From positions 53,330,386 to 53,394,385 of the forward strand of contig OX359248.1 in assembly GCA_947179485.1 (NCBI GenBank): a stretch of 64,000 nucleotides of DNA, written 5' to 3'. The notes under the pieces were generated by a model that saw only the letters and a list, made by a program, of their open reading frames with translations, did not search any database and was not told where the DNA came from. A program made the translations under genes and the position numbers. Position 1 is the stretch's first letter; each line of letters starts with the position of its first letter. This document shows positions 43,101-51,185 of the stretch, piece by piece. Source of the stretch: Allacma fusca. Taxonomy: Eukaryota > Arthropoda > Collembola > Symphypleona > Sminthuridae.

Positions 43101-46100
43101 ATCGGAGTGGGTATCAGCGGACAAGAAGGCCTTCAAGCTGTGCTAGCTGCCGATTATTCTATAGCCCAATTCCGCTACTTGGAGAGATTATTACTAGTAC
43201 ATGGGAGGTGGTCCTACTACAGAATGGCGAAATTCCTCCGCTATTTTTTCTACAAAAATTTTGCCTTTACACTTAGTCACTTTTGGTTTGCCTTCTTTTG
43301 TGGCTTTAGCGCTCAAGTAAGTTTTTTCCGCGTTTCGGGTGATACTCCATTCCATTGTCTTTGTAAGAGAATATCTCAAAGTTGACTCTTTTGAGGTCAT
43401 ATTCTTATAGGGTTAAGAGTTCAAAATGGGGCACATGGGGATGTATCTAAATATGTTTGACCTTACTGAGAACGCATACTCCTATACGCGACGTCAGAGT
43501 TTATTTTGAGAACTACATTTTGTTTACTCCTATTTTGAGAAAGAAGTTACAATTTATTATAAATAAGCAATTAATGAAACAATGACTCTTCTTTCTTTCA
43601 GACCGTTTTTGACCCTATGTTTATTTCCGTGTATAACTTATTTTATACGTCCCTGCCCGTTCTGTCGATTGGAGTGTTCGATCAAGACTGTAATGATGAG
43701 TACAGCTTACGGTATCCTAAATTGTATACGCCGGGTCATCGAAACCTCTTGTTCAATAAGAAGGAGTTTTTCAAATCTGCACTCCATGGATTCGTCACAT
43801 CATGTGTTCTTTTTATTGTACCATATGGTAAAGATCCGGTCACTTTTTAATCATTTAAAGTAGGAAATGTAATCATCTTCCACTCAAGAATGTTATGGAA
43901 TCAAGTACAAGCTGATATAAGTATACAGTACATACTCTGGATTTTTTCTCCCCATAAACAGGCACTTACAACCACGCGATAACCGCTGATGGTCAAGGAT
44001 TGTCAGATCATATGCTGTTTGGGAGCGTGGTCTCTACTATTCTAGTCGTTGTTGTTACAGCTCAGGTACACACATTTTCTAAATGGATTTCCCATATTTG
44101 TCCAGGTGCTATTTTTAGCTGCCAGACAGAGGCATAATGATCATGCTCACAGTCATGTTCTGTTATTTGATCCTGCAGGTTGCGTTGGATACCTCGTACT
44201 GGACAGTATTCAACCATGTGACCATTTGGGGCTCATTGCTATTTTTCTTCATACTTCACTATCTGTACAATTTTGCCATCCAAGGGAAGTACTTGGGCTC
44301 CTTGACGAAGGTACTTGAACATTTGAAGCATCTATTGATGTCGTAGATAAAGTTGAGGGGAAAGAACATGTTAATTGATTTTTCTCATACGGTCTCATAT
44401 ATATGAAGGAATAATTTTGATTTGAATTTCAGGCGCTGCAAGAGGCAAGCTTTTGGTTTACTTTGGTCCTGACGGTGATGATTTTAATAATTCCAGTACT
44501 AGCGTGGCGCTTTTATTTTCATGACGTTCATCCTACTTTGTCTGATCGTGTTCGGCTAAAACAAAGGGTTTCGTCTGCCAAGTAAGAACAGACATTGACA
44601 GGCATATAGTCTTGTTGGGCTGTTGACATAATCTTGTTATTTCTCAGTCTAATGTTTGGTAGCGACAATCAATTTTCCAAGTGTCTCTGTAGTATTAAGT
44701 ATTTATTAATGATATGGATTTGGCACAGAACAAGACATTCAGGAGACAAAGCTTTCCGTACGCCTTCGGCTAGAAGAAGCCGCCGATCACTCCGTTCGAG
44801 CTATGCATTCGCACACCAGGAAGGATTCGGTCCTCTTATTACCTCTGGCAAGATTATGCGAAAGGTACATGAATAGCATTTTATGGCTGAAGATTTGTGA
44901 ATTATTGCATGTCATTTTTCGTCGGTGAAGAGGTAAAATGGTTTCGATTTTGATTAGAAGCCAAAAGATGTACACGTAAAGCCTGTAACGTCACTAAATG
45001 CAAATTGGACGAAGAGCAGTTTATCCTAAAACAAAATCCATTAGATGCATCTTCGAATGGAATCCAAAAAAAATCTGCATGCTGTTTCATTATAAATGCA
45101 AAATGGTTCGAAATTAAAGCAAATGGGACCAAGTGCAATTTACTCCTTCAAACAATCTACGAGATGCATTTTCCATTTAAAGCAAAAAGATCTCCATACA
45201 GTTTCTAACATGCAAAATGGACCAAATGCATTCAAAATGTCAAGCAAAAAGGACCATGTAAAGTTTATTCTCAAAGCAAAATGTAATACTGGCATCATAT
45301 CTTTTAGTATAGCTCAAAATGCACGTACATGTACATAGTTGATTTTGCTGTTAGAGAAAACTACGTGTTGTTCATTTGCACGTAAGAAGACTTGCACTTG
45401 GTTCATTTTGCCATGACGCGATGTCAGATTTAGGCAACTCTTGCTATAAAGTATCTGTAAGAACCGTTGATTTTTCCCTTTAAAGGTTATTCGTTTTGCT
45501 TGGATGTACTAGCCCTAGTTAATGTTTATTCGAACCAGATGAGGAATATGCGTCCCTTATATTATTATTATATCCCCTACAATAATTACATTCAGTCAAC
45601 CATTATAATAAGAGTTGCCGGTGAATCATTTTAGTTTTAATTGAAAAGCCACATAGAACGTTTTGCCTGTAAAAAAATTCGAGTAGTTCATTTTGCCTCT
45701 TCACCGACTGCTCAACTTTCTCATCATATTAACTTTCTCGTATGCTTCTAATGTATACCTAACTTATTCTTTCCTTTTCATCTGATTTCGGTATGGGCTT
45801 GGGCTTGGCTGTCTCTCTCTCTCTCTCTCTCGCTACCTGTGTATCTAAATTTCTGTGTTCTTTCGCTATCTCGCTCTTTCCATCTTTCTATCTTCTGTCA
45901 CGTTCCCTGTTACTGTACTAACCAAAAAAAAAAGAATTCGTCAGTATAATCGAGATTTTGCACAGGCCAAGAGCAACAACAATCACACGGCTGGTTCCAC
46001 AGTTGCCAGCCTTGTTTCCAGTGTGACAAGTTTTGGAGCCACGACAAATCCGGCGATTCCGTCGAGCTTAAAAAACCCTCGAATCACAATGGTGACGCCT

Positions 46101-46139
46101 CAAGATCCGAAGCAGTATCATGATTCCGTTCGTTTGTGA
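4068..46139 (+). CDS. ATP8B: P4-ATPase phospholipid flippase, ATP8B group (whole gene)
   Basis: A multi-exon gene for a class-1 P4-ATPase, which moves phospholipid from the outer to the cytosolic leaflet, normally with a CDC50/TMEM30 partner. Constant exons: 22633-22691, 26034-26147, 26841-26939, 27756-27842, 29686-29737, 29915-29981, 31637-31792, 32456-32630, 33292-33503, 34191-34353, 34696-34788, 40201-40363, 41049-41350, 41532-41808, 42177-42265, 42420-42678, 42875-43003, 43093-43316, 43602-43827, 43962-44065, 44179-44310, 44433-44581, 44729-44864, 45945-46139. All introns are GT-AG and all phases join. With first exon 4068-4107 the product is 1233 aa, the normal family length; with 18635-19841 it is 1622 aa. 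Landmarks are [31 protein letters not shown] and [11 protein letters not shown]. The tail motif [11 protein letters not shown] favours ATP8B over ATP8A. Family assignment is very secure; the orthology subgroup is less so. Confidence 0.95.
12028..12207. mobile_element. Small TA-flanked inverted-repeat element (MITE-like)
   Basis: Ends are CAGTAGGGACTTCA... and ...GTGAAACCTCTG, preceded and followed by TA. The two ends are an imperfect inverted repeat of the type seen in the better copies at 59742 and 62896. Diverged and without coding sequence. Confidence 0.35.
14727..14746. repeat. (AC)10 microsatellite
   Basis: Uninterrupted AC dinucleotide run inside the long flippase intron. Confidence 0.9.
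15516..15533. repeat. (CT)9 microsatellite
   Basis: Uninterrupted CT run inside the long flippase intron. Confidence 0.9.
15981..16095. mobile_element. Short TA-flanked inverted-repeat element (MITE-like)
   Basis: CAGTGACAGCC... to ...GACAGTTCACTG, flanked by TA on both sides (15979-80 and 16096-97). Only the outer bases of the ends match well. Internal 'ccctataagagg' and 'gctccttgtagggg' strings are typical of the dispersed family. Confidence 0.35.
16783..16806. repeat. (ATAC)6 microsatellite
   Basis: Tandem ATAC units within the long intron. ATAC/GTAT-rich strings are common throughout the window. Confidence 0.85.
17605..17772 (+). other. Possible untranslated exon upstream of the flippase long form
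   Basis: A good acceptor (attacttactacag, ending 17604) and a strong donor (CC|GTGAGT at 17773) bracket 168 bases about 0.9 kb upstream of the long first exon. All three frames contain stops, and splicing it onto the short first exon would give an early stop. If real it is more likely 5' UTR of the long transcript or a non-productive exon. Splice-site appearance is the only evidence. Confidence 0.2.
18635..19841 (+). CDS. ATP8B: Flippase alternative first coding exon (long N-terminal extension)
   Basis: First in-frame ATG is at 18635, with an in-frame stop upstream at 18593. It gives 402 codons and ends in phase 1 at GTAATA (19842), the phase exon 2 needs. Composition changes along it. Residues 1-320 are Ser/Thr/Gly/Arg-rich, apparently disordered, with basic and acidic patches (TDDDEELDD near 85). 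Residues 327-344 form a Cys cluster ([12 protein letters not shown], then SSSC). Residues 353-402 are Trp/Arg-rich and amphipathic ([13 protein letters not shown], then [16 protein letters not shown]), leading into [15 protein letters not shown]. The higher GC and long open frame contrast with the surrounding introns, so coding is likely. The cluster resembles S-acylation or metal-binding sites, but the function is unknown. I recognise no named domain. Confidence 0.82.
22633..27842 (+). CDS. ATP8B: Flippase exons 2-5: N-terminus, TM1-TM2
   Basis: Exons 22633-22691, 26034-26147, 26841-26939 and 27756-27842. Exon 2 gives [17 protein letters not shown]. Exon 3 gives the family signature [20 protein letters not shown] and starts TM1 ([10 protein letters not shown]). 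Exon 4 gives the luminal turn ([13 protein letters not shown]) and TM2 ([18 protein letters not shown]). Exon 5 gives [20 protein letters not shown], entering the actuator domain. Each junction falls at a consensus donor and acceptor and restores the known P4-ATPase order with no gap, so exon calls are firm. Confidence 0.93.
23052..23179. mobile_element. GTCGGTGAAGAGG-family inverted-repeat element, copy A
   Basis: Left end CCGTGAAGAGGCAAAATAG, right end (reverse complement) ATCAGTGTAGAGGCCAAG. The ends are imperfect inverted repeats shared with copies at 27107, 33811 and 44921. About 130 bp, no coding sequence. Confidence 0.45.
23561..23644. repeat. 39-bp tandem duplication
   Basis: Two nearly exact 39-bp units (beginning tacataagtattcgtgatat, at 23561 and 23600) plus a few bases of a third. 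High identity suggests a recent slip or a young satellite seed. Confidence 0.9.
27107..27635. mobile_element. GTCGGTGAAGAGG-family element, copy B
   Basis: Left end GTCAGTTAAGAGGCAAAATG, right end (reverse complement) GTCGGTCCTGAGGCAAAATA. 529 bp, inside the intron before exon 5. An internal string 'gcatggagatc' is shared with copy C. Diverged and non-coding. Confidence 0.45.
28036..28196. mobile_element. TA-flanked inverted-repeat element (MITE-like)
   Basis: Begins CAGTATACTCCGATAAGAG after TA; ends ...TATAGCAAGGCTGCACTG. Reverse complement of the end is CAGTGCAGCCTTGCTATAAG, an imperfect inverted repeat. The right flank is TG rather than TA, so the boundary is less sure. Confidence 0.4.
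29686..32630 (+). CDS. ATP8B: Flippase exons 6-9: actuator domain
   Basis: Exons 29686-29737, 29915-29981, 31637-31792 and 32456-32630. They encode [18 protein letters not shown], then [18 protein letters not shown] with the TAELDGETN loop split across the exon 7/8 junction (gg|a). This is the P4 equivalent of the TGES dephosphorylation loop: DGET, with the Glu present. Exon 8 has [20 protein letters not shown]. Exon 9 has [33 protein letters not shown] and the start of TM3. All key residues I can check are intact. Confidence 0.93.
31900..32091. mobile_element. TA-flanked inverted-repeat element (MITE-like)
   Basis: CAGAGTGATCTCTTTGCTCA... to ...CTTTATAGTGAGTCTGCACTG, with TA on both sides (31898-99 and 32092-93). 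The right end closely matches that of the 28036 element. Internal 'ccccgtttactccaatgtta' recurs in diverged form near 24.1 and 14.9 kb, showing a dispersed family. Confidence 0.5.
33292..34788 (+). CDS. ATP8B: Flippase exons 10-12: TM3-TM4 and phosphorylation site
   Basis: Exons 33292-33503, 34191-34353 and 34696-34788. Exon 10 carries the rest of TM3 ([17 protein letters not shown]), a luminal loop and TM4 ([19 protein letters not shown]) with the P4-specific PISL. Exon 11 continues [15 protein letters not shown] and reaches DKTGTLTQ at its 3' end. The phosphorylated Asp is residue 401 in the short form and 790 in the long form. Exon 12 gives [18 protein letters not shown] and ends in phase 0 (IEHLE). 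The catalytic Asp and flanks are intact. Confidence 0.94.
33811..33978. mobile_element. GTCGGTGAAGAGG-family element, copy C
   Basis: Left end GTCGGTGAAGGGGCCAAATG, right end (reverse complement) ATCAGTGAAGATCCAAAATT. 168 bp, within the intron before exon 11. Confidence 0.5.
37969..38163 (+). CDS. ATP8B: Flippase cassette or alternative terminal exon (candidate)
   Basis: 195 bases, exactly 65 codons, open in phase 0 and fitting phase 0 on both sides (exon 12 ends, exon 14 begins in phase 0). Starts after the only AG (37967-68) downstream of an in-frame stop at 37951; ends at CAT|GTATGA. It begins [20 protein letters not shown] and has Pro/Glu-rich ([16 protein letters not shown]) and basic (MKPLKQNH) parts; acidic, disordered-looking, no domain known to me. 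GC and codon-like texture exceed the flanking intron. If not spliced out it adds one codon, stops at 38167-69 and meets AATAAA at 38235, giving a short truncated protein of about 505 aa. The acceptor has a weak pyrimidine tract. Real coding sequence is likely; cassette versus terminal use is undecided. Confidence 0.55.
38235..38240 (+). promoter_or_regulatory. AATAAA signal after exon candidate
   Basis: AATAAA 66 bases after the in-frame stop that follows the 37969 exon. It would permit intronic polyadenylation. A hexamer alone in AT-rich DNA is weak evidence. Confidence 0.25.
39286..39301. repeat. (CA)8 microsatellite
   Basis: CA run in the 5.4-kb intron. Confidence 0.85.
40201..41808 (+). 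CDS. ATP8B: Flippase exons 14-16: nucleotide-binding domain
   Basis: Exons 40201-40363, 41049-41350 and 41532-41808. They give [20 protein letters not shown], then [16 protein letters not shown], the [19 protein letters not shown] nucleotide-pocket segment, [18 protein letters not shown], and the KGAD loop ([14 protein letters not shown]). Exon 16 gives [20 protein letters not shown] and returns to the P domain with [14 protein letters not shown] and VLTGDKQ. The wording of these blocks is closest to ATP8B-type flippases. No key residue is missing. Confidence 0.95.
40560..40940. mobile_element. TA-flanked inverted-repeat element with internal end duplication
   Basis: Left end CAGTCGATTCTTCTCATAAA and right end (reverse complement) CAGTTGACTCTCACTATAAA match well, with TA on both sides (40558-59 and 40941-42). 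The right-end string 'tctggagaatctttaca/ta' occurs twice in tandem, so one end has been duplicated. Lies in the intron before exon 15. Confidence 0.55.
42177..43316 (+). CDS. ATP8B: Flippase exons 17-20: P domain hinge and TM5
   Basis: Exons 42177-42265, 42420-42678, 42875-43003 and 43093-43316. Exon 17 gives [20 protein letters not shown]. Exon 18 is a variable segment (Gly/His/Asp-rich [18 protein letters not shown]) before [10 protein letters not shown]. Exon 19 gives [18 protein letters not shown] and the Mg-binding [11 protein letters not shown]. Exon 20 gives [40 protein letters not shown] and TM5. Small introns (about 0.1-0.2 kb) separate these exons. Catalytic hinge residues are intact. 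Confidence 0.95.
43602..44864 (+). CDS. ATP8B: Flippase exons 21-25: TM6-TM10 and C-terminal regulatory stretch
   Basis: Exons 43602-43827, 43962-44065, 44179-44310, 44433-44581 and 44729-44864. TM6 is [22 protein letters not shown]7 lies around [21 protein letters not shown]8 around [17 protein letters not shown]9 around [17 protein letters not shown] and TM10 around [18 protein letters not shown]. Exon 25 is basic ([12 protein letters not shown]) then [18 protein letters not shown], a block conserved in the cytosolic tails of ATP8B proteins. Its reading frame is fixed by the split Lys codon aa|a at the 24/25 junction. Confidence 0.94.
44921..45708. mobile_element. GTCGGTGAAGAGG-family element, copy D (longest)
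   Basis: Left end GTCGGTGAAGAGGTAAAATG, right end (reverse complement) GTCGGTGAAGAGGCAAAATG: 19 of 20 match. 788 bp. The interior is built of loosely repeated 'gcaaaatgga(cc)aaatgca'-like strings and has no long open frame. It is the best-preserved copy and defines the family ends. Confidence 0.65.
45812..45831. repeat. (TC)10 microsatellite
   Basis: TC run in the last flippase intron, upstream of the last exon acceptor. Confidence 0.85.
45945..46139 (+). CDS. ATP8B: Flippase last coding exon
   Basis: Phase-0 exon after the MRK end of exon 25. It encodes [20 protein letters not shown], a Ser/Thr-rich stretch and [13 protein letters not shown], stop TGA 46137-39. A TACTAAC branch-like string at 45915 favours the acceptor CGTCAG ending 45944. 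A second in-frame acceptor, GCACAG ending 45965, would remove 7 residues. The tail is low-complexity and poorly conserved in the family, so the exact start is uncertain while the stop is secure. Confidence 0.75.
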   Translation, partial: YNRDFAQAKSNNNHTAGSTVASLVSSVTSFGATTNPAIPSSLKNPRITMVTPQDPKQYHDSVRL

Positions 46140-47133
46140 TATTTCATCTACGGGGTCGTTTTGAATCAATATCGTACGACAATATCAACCATGAAATCAA
46201 TTATCCATATATACATGAATGTATCACCTATATTCCCACATTCCGTGTAGTGATTAGTGAAACAATCTGCAATGTAACGTAATATAAATGCAAATTTTAA
46301 TTTTCTAAAAGAATTAAAGCGCTACCAATCAGTTGGTTTTTTCATTTACCAAGCGGAAGTTTTCTTGTGGCACTGTTTTATTGACGCATCTTGTATTTTA
46401 TTATTTCGGTTCTTAATTTGAAAATGAGGAAGTACCAAGCTGGAAAAAAACATGCCTACGAATTGCAAAAACGAAATTGACAAAAACACTATTACTGCAG
46501 AAATATTCTCCTATTTGAATCTGTGTTTTATAAATGTTCATTTTAATGAACATTCATGTTTATTTTTATTTGAACAAATTCATATGTATACCTTTCAAGG
46601 GACTAAACTTTGTCTGGTACAATTACTTTGCCCACTGCCAAGTTCATTATATCCTCAAATCCTCGGTCGTTAAAAGCATGAAGAAATCAAGAAAATCATT
46701 TACATAACTTTGACTGACTTGAGAATTCCAGTTGTATAATAGACTTGCAACATACATATTCAATGTATGTACATAGTATAATACACAGTTGTCCAGATAA
46801 TACAAAAAACTCTAGTACTTAAGCTAAAAATGACGCGATGAAATAAATTAATTTGAACTCAGTTTATGAAATACGCTTCTTCGAGGTTCTTTCGACACCT
46901 TGTGGAATTATAGCTCTCTACCCCTACGTTTCTATTGCACTGCAAGGAAATTCTATTTAAGGGTGGAAATAAACGGTTAAAGTTAAATATATTATGTAGA
47001 ATTTATATTTAATTGACAAATGGATTACTCTACTTCATCACGGGATCAAGGTCTTCAGACTGCACTCTAATCACTCAATCACATTCTCGAGTTGTAATCC
47101 CAAGAACTCCTCCTTAATACATACACACATATA
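46140..47133. other. Flippase 3' UTR and intergenic
   Basis: Downstream of the flippase stop. AATAAA occurs at 46842-46847, and an ATTAAA variant lies near 46312; either could end the transcript. No other gene recognised. Confidence 0.4.
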
Positions 47134-47141
47134 CATATGTG

Positions 47142-48217
47142 CAGGCGCGTAGCCAAGGGGGGGGCAAAGGGGGCAATTGCCCCCCCCTTTCGAAATAAAA
47201 TACTCTCAAATCACTCAAAAAGTTAAAAATAAATCAGTCCATACCGAGACATGCAAACCTTTTTAGTAATTTGGCAGTACAATTTTTTTTATTTGTAAAA
47301 AAAATCAGTTCGAAACTCAACATATGCAGTATTTCATGTAAATATCTGTGTATAAACAGCATAACTCTAGAATCACCCATGAAGTTTCCATGTTTCGTGT
47401 GAATGATTTATTACCCACGGCTCCTCCCGTCATTAATTGACCCATCCATACGCGCGAAAATCGTATCCATTGCGAGAGCAAAGGATTTCTAGATCAATAA
47501 ATTTCTATCGAAATGGAAAAGCATTTCAATACGATTTTCGCGAGTATGAGTATGGATGGGTCAACTTTTGACGGGAAGAAGCCGTAGGTAATAAACCATT
47601 CAATAAAGAGACGTTTTGGGTGATTCTAGAGTATATTTTTATTGTGTTCATTCTTGCTTAGCGGGTGATTTGAATGCATTGCGAAATCCCGATTTCACTT
47701 TGACCTTTGCCTCGTCGATTTGACTTCAACCTTCAACGGCAACAAAAGTATGGTAACAGCGGCTTTAAATATTTTCATATTAAAAGCATTTAGCTTCTGT
47801 AACTTACACGCATCGCTTCGAGGGAATTTTTAAGCTGGATAGAATTATTAAATTAGTGAATTGTATTTAATTCTTCATTATGAAAAGGTCAAGCACGCCT
47901 GATATCCGCAGTTTCTTTTCGAAGCAAAGACGTGTGTCACAGGAACAGTAGGTTAAGCACCAGCTGAAACGATAAAAGCGAACCCAGGTCTCGAAATTCT
48001 CCGAAATCGGATCAAGCCCAATTAAAAATCTGGTCCAAAATTATTCAAATTTGATGGAATCGTAAAACGTGGAGAATTTTAAAATCTGAAATTCAGTTTG
48101 CAAAATTTGATGCGTTTTACATTCGTGAATTGGATTTCCCATAGAATGTGTCAGTTTACATATGTACGTTCTAATTAATGTTGCCCCCCCCTTGGCCAAT
48201 TCCTGGCTACGCGCCTG
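47142..48217. mobile_element. hAT-type DNA transposon remnant with 8-bp TSD
   Basis: The element is flanked by exact CATATGTG direct repeats (47134-41 and 48218-25), the 8-bp duplication of hAT insertion. Ends are inverted repeats: CAGGCGCGTAGCCAAGG on the left; the right end reversed is CAGGCGCGTAGCCAGGAATT. Near 47880 a short frame starts MKRSSTPDIRSFFSKQRR, resembling the N-terminus of zinc-finger hAT transposases, and stops soon after, so the element is a deletion derivative without a working transposase. A fold-back element (47364-47632) is nested in it. The exact TSD suggests a fairly recent insertion. Confidence 0.85.
47364..47632. mobile_element. Fold-back (palindromic) element nested in the hAT element
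   Basis: Ends ACTCTAGAATCACCCA and TGGGTGATTCTAGAGT are perfect inverted repeats, and the arms stay complementary for much of their length (e.g. 'gacccatccata' against 'tatggatgggtc'). A possible 3-bp duplication ATA flanks it (47361-63 and 47633-35). Superfamily not determined. Confidence 0.65.
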
Positions 48218-48225
48218 CATATGTG

Positions 48226-49571
48226 TATATCCCGTAATTACCAAAGCCTGTTTAAATTTTTAGTACAATTAGCCTGGTATCCAGTGATTTTTAGTACACT
48301 TAACTGGTTTTGAGTTTTTTGTAAATAAGTATATACTCAAGGTATTGCAAATTCTATAAATGGGCACAATAAATAGGTTAGAGCCTTCTTTGGTTATAAG
48401 GAAGTGTTTTTAATTTCTTCGTTTTGTAGTATATGGGCTAAAAGGGGCAAAGAGATTTCCAACACTGTTACAAACATTCAACGGATCCAAGTTCAAAATG
48501 TTATACGATATAAATTAGCACCATTTAGGATTTTAAATAAGTTGACCACGGTATGTTTATTTTTTGGATTATATTGAACATTGACCATTTTAGGAGTTAT
48601 CTGTAGTTTTTTGGTAGCTATATTTTGACGTTTTGCTATTTATGAAACAGGATTTACATCGATTATAACGAATTCTTTCGAATTCGATGTTATTGTGATT
48701 ATATGTAATTTTGGTTTGTTTCAAGATTAACTCCACTTGATGTAATACACGACGCATTTACAAAATAAATATTTATTTTAAAACTGGAGTAATTATAGGA
48801 CAATTATGATCAAGCTGGTGCGACTCCTTTTTATTATCTGGTGTCTCTTCATCCCTATTGTTAATGCCATCTCGTTTCGACACAGGAGAAAAACAAAGCT
48901 ATATTCCTACAGATTTTACGTTTACAATTAAAACTTCCTCACCTTCCCAGCAAATGAAGTTCTGGTTCCCTCGTCATAACGTCCAACAGTAATTGAAACA
49001 ACAAATTAAACATTGAACTGCATAACAGCAGGATGCCTGTGAACACAATTAATTATGAGATTCAGCTAATTGGCTTGACGCCGGTGATTCGTATAAGTAC
49101 GTACCATGCATGGAAAAATATTTGCTAACTTACTCAAGGTATTGCAAATTATTTCTCAAGATACATAGATACTGTTGATCATATATAATTACTAGTTATA
49201 GATCATATAATGAGTATATAATATTTTTTTGTCCAGGAGAATTCTAACCGGAAGAGTTTGGCATAAACTTACATAATATATAAACCATTGGGAAATAACT
49301 GATATTAGAAACATAACAAATTATAGATGTCCTGCATTATAGGTATGTATGTTTGCACTTGAATCATTAGAAATTTTAGCTAAAAGATCCAGAGTAGCAT
49401 AAGCAGATTGAATTCTTACGTTATACTTCACATTGCTGTCCTCAGTAGACTGTGAATATATTCTCTGACCTGTTATTCTCAATGATACGGTCCAAGTCGT
49501 CGGAGGTGCAGGGAAATCGGAAAGAAATTTGTCAAATATCAGCGTGGTTTTCGCTCAGTTTTTAAAACAAA
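48226..49571. other. Intergenic upstream of the elongase
   Basis: AT-rich, no gene recognised. The string tactcaaggtattgcaaatt occurs at about 48334 and again at 49131, a short dispersed duplication. The elongase promoter is presumably within the last few hundred bases; no clear TATA box was chosen. Confidence 0.4.
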
Positions 49572-51104
49572 ATGACAGCAGTTGACGATATCAATATCAA
49601 TAGAGCAGTCAAAGTATCAGAATTTATAGAAGCGTACGATTTTGAAGTGTACGATATTTCAAGGACTCTTGCATATTTGGAGGGACTTAGGCCGCTGTTA
49701 TTTCTAAGTATCGCCCTGTATTTATCCGGGGTCTACTTTGGTCAGAAATGGATGAAGAATCGTCCTGCTTTCAAATTAGAAAAACCCTTATTTTTCTGGA
49801 ATTTGGGGCTGAGTATTTTTTCAATCGTTGCTACGATCAGGGCATTCCCGGAAATTGCACATCTCCTCACAATACCTGATGGATTGTATTTAGCTGTGTG
49901 CTCTTTGTAAGAATATATGATTTCCCCAGTGTTTGTAGTGCCTTACACAATATTCATATAATTATTTTTATATTTAACTATTCAAATAGGTTTTTAAAAA
50001 ACAGACTTCTGACAGAAGTTTTTCTTTTTCCTCGGGAAATTTGTCCCAGATTTGTTTTGTGTATATTTCCAGGGAACAACATAACTTTGCTACATCTTTC
50101 TGGGGAGTGATATTCCTGCTCTCGAAATTTGTCGAGCTCGGTGATACGGCTTTTATTGTTTTGCGGAAGCAGAAGCTCATTGTTTTACATTGGTAATCTT
50201 TCTACTATTTTTAGAAATAATTATTGAAATAGTTTAGAAACAATTATTTACGGACATTTCATTTAACAATCATAAAAACTGTGCAATAGTCCATCCCTTG
50301 TGATAATACTTTCGAACCTTGATGTCAAACATCATCAGGATTTTTTATTGTCACTCAACTATCCCTTATTGTTGTTACTTAAGTGCTAATCATAATATTT
50401 GAAACACTCAAACTGTACAGGCTCCACCACGTCATCACACTCGTAGTGGCCTGGGCTGGAATGGAATATTATGATACCCACGTCCGGTTCTACTTAATGA
50501 ATACATTCGTTCATTCCTTCATGTACACTTACTACGCTTTACGGGTAAATTAAAGAATATTGATCTGATTTAATATAATAAGGATAGGACAATAAGTTTA
50601 AAGTTATATTAAAGCTAGTATTGTAATACATTTTTAATGGATTTGTTTCTCATCCAGGCGTTAAAATATAGAATACCAAGGAGACTGGCCATGACACTCA
50701 CAACTCTCCAGATCTTCCAAATGATATGTTACATTTTTGTAAATGGATACTCCCTCTATAAAATGGGCAAGTCAAAGTTTTATTTGAACCAATTTAATTT
50801 ATGATTTTTTCATTAAAACAAGTCTGAAGAGTCAAAATAATCTATTGTTATTTTTGTGTTGAATATATGTATGCATATAATGTGCGAAATAGATTATAAC
50901 CTATTTTCTCTGAAAGTAAAATTAACTCTATTTTTAACTAAAACGTATTCATATTTTATAGGTCAAGGTCTCCCTTGCAACAGGCACAAGAATGTGATTT
51001 ATTTGGTGGTGCTCGCCGCAGCTACATTCGGGGCTCTTTTCGTAAACTTTTTCATCCGCACGTACCTGAGGCGGTGGAGAAATACGAAGACTCATTGTCA
51101 GTAA
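49572..51104 (+). CDS. ELOVL6: Very-long-chain fatty acid elongase, ELOVL3/6 type
   Basis: Five exons: 49572-49906, 50073-50192, 50421-50544, 50658-50766 and 50962-51104, giving 276 aa, close to the usual ~265-270. ELOVL enzymes condense malonyl-CoA with acyl-CoA in the ER membrane; the 3/6 branch favours saturated and monounsaturated chains. Signatures: [20 protein letters not shown], the histidine box H151-W-L-H154-H155 split across exons 2/3, [15 protein letters not shown], and [17 protein letters not shown]. About seven hydrophobic segments. All junctions are GT-AG except intron 4, whose donor is GCAAGT (50767). The short C-terminus ([11 protein letters not shown]) lacks an obvious Lys-rich ER-retrieval signal. 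Start ATG has A at -3. Family call firm; ortholog name less so. Confidence 0.92.
50767..50961 (+). other. GC-AG intron of the elongase gene
   Basis: The donor reads ATGG|GCAAGT and the acceptor TTATAG. Only this GC donor keeps the frame (KM-G-QGLPCN). The nearby GT (gtcaaa, 50771) would shift it. The rest of the donor matches the U1 consensus well, as is usual for GC donors. Confidence 0.75.
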
Positions 51105-51179
51105 TGAATTAATTATTTTATTACTCCTATCACAAACCACAGTCATATTATTCTAACTTATATTCTGCTTATTGTGATG

Positions 51180-51185
51180 AATAAA
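51180..51185 (+). promoter_or_regulatory. Elongase polyadenylation signal
   Basis: AATAAA 75 bases after the elongase stop codon, at a typical spacing for a compact 3' UTR. Confidence 0.55.

Larger units (their letters stand above)
44865..45944 (+). other. Last flippase intron
   Basis: About 1.08 kb, mostly filled by the element at 44921-45708. A TACTAAC branch-point-like string sits at 45915-45921 before the proposed last acceptor. A (TC)10 microsatellite lies at 45812-45831. Confidence 0.7.

Noticed and set aside
44729-44864. Alternative reading frame of flippase exon 25
   Set aside because: Only the frame giving [11 protein letters not shown] joins the aa|a split codon from exon 24 and matches the conserved ATP8B tail.
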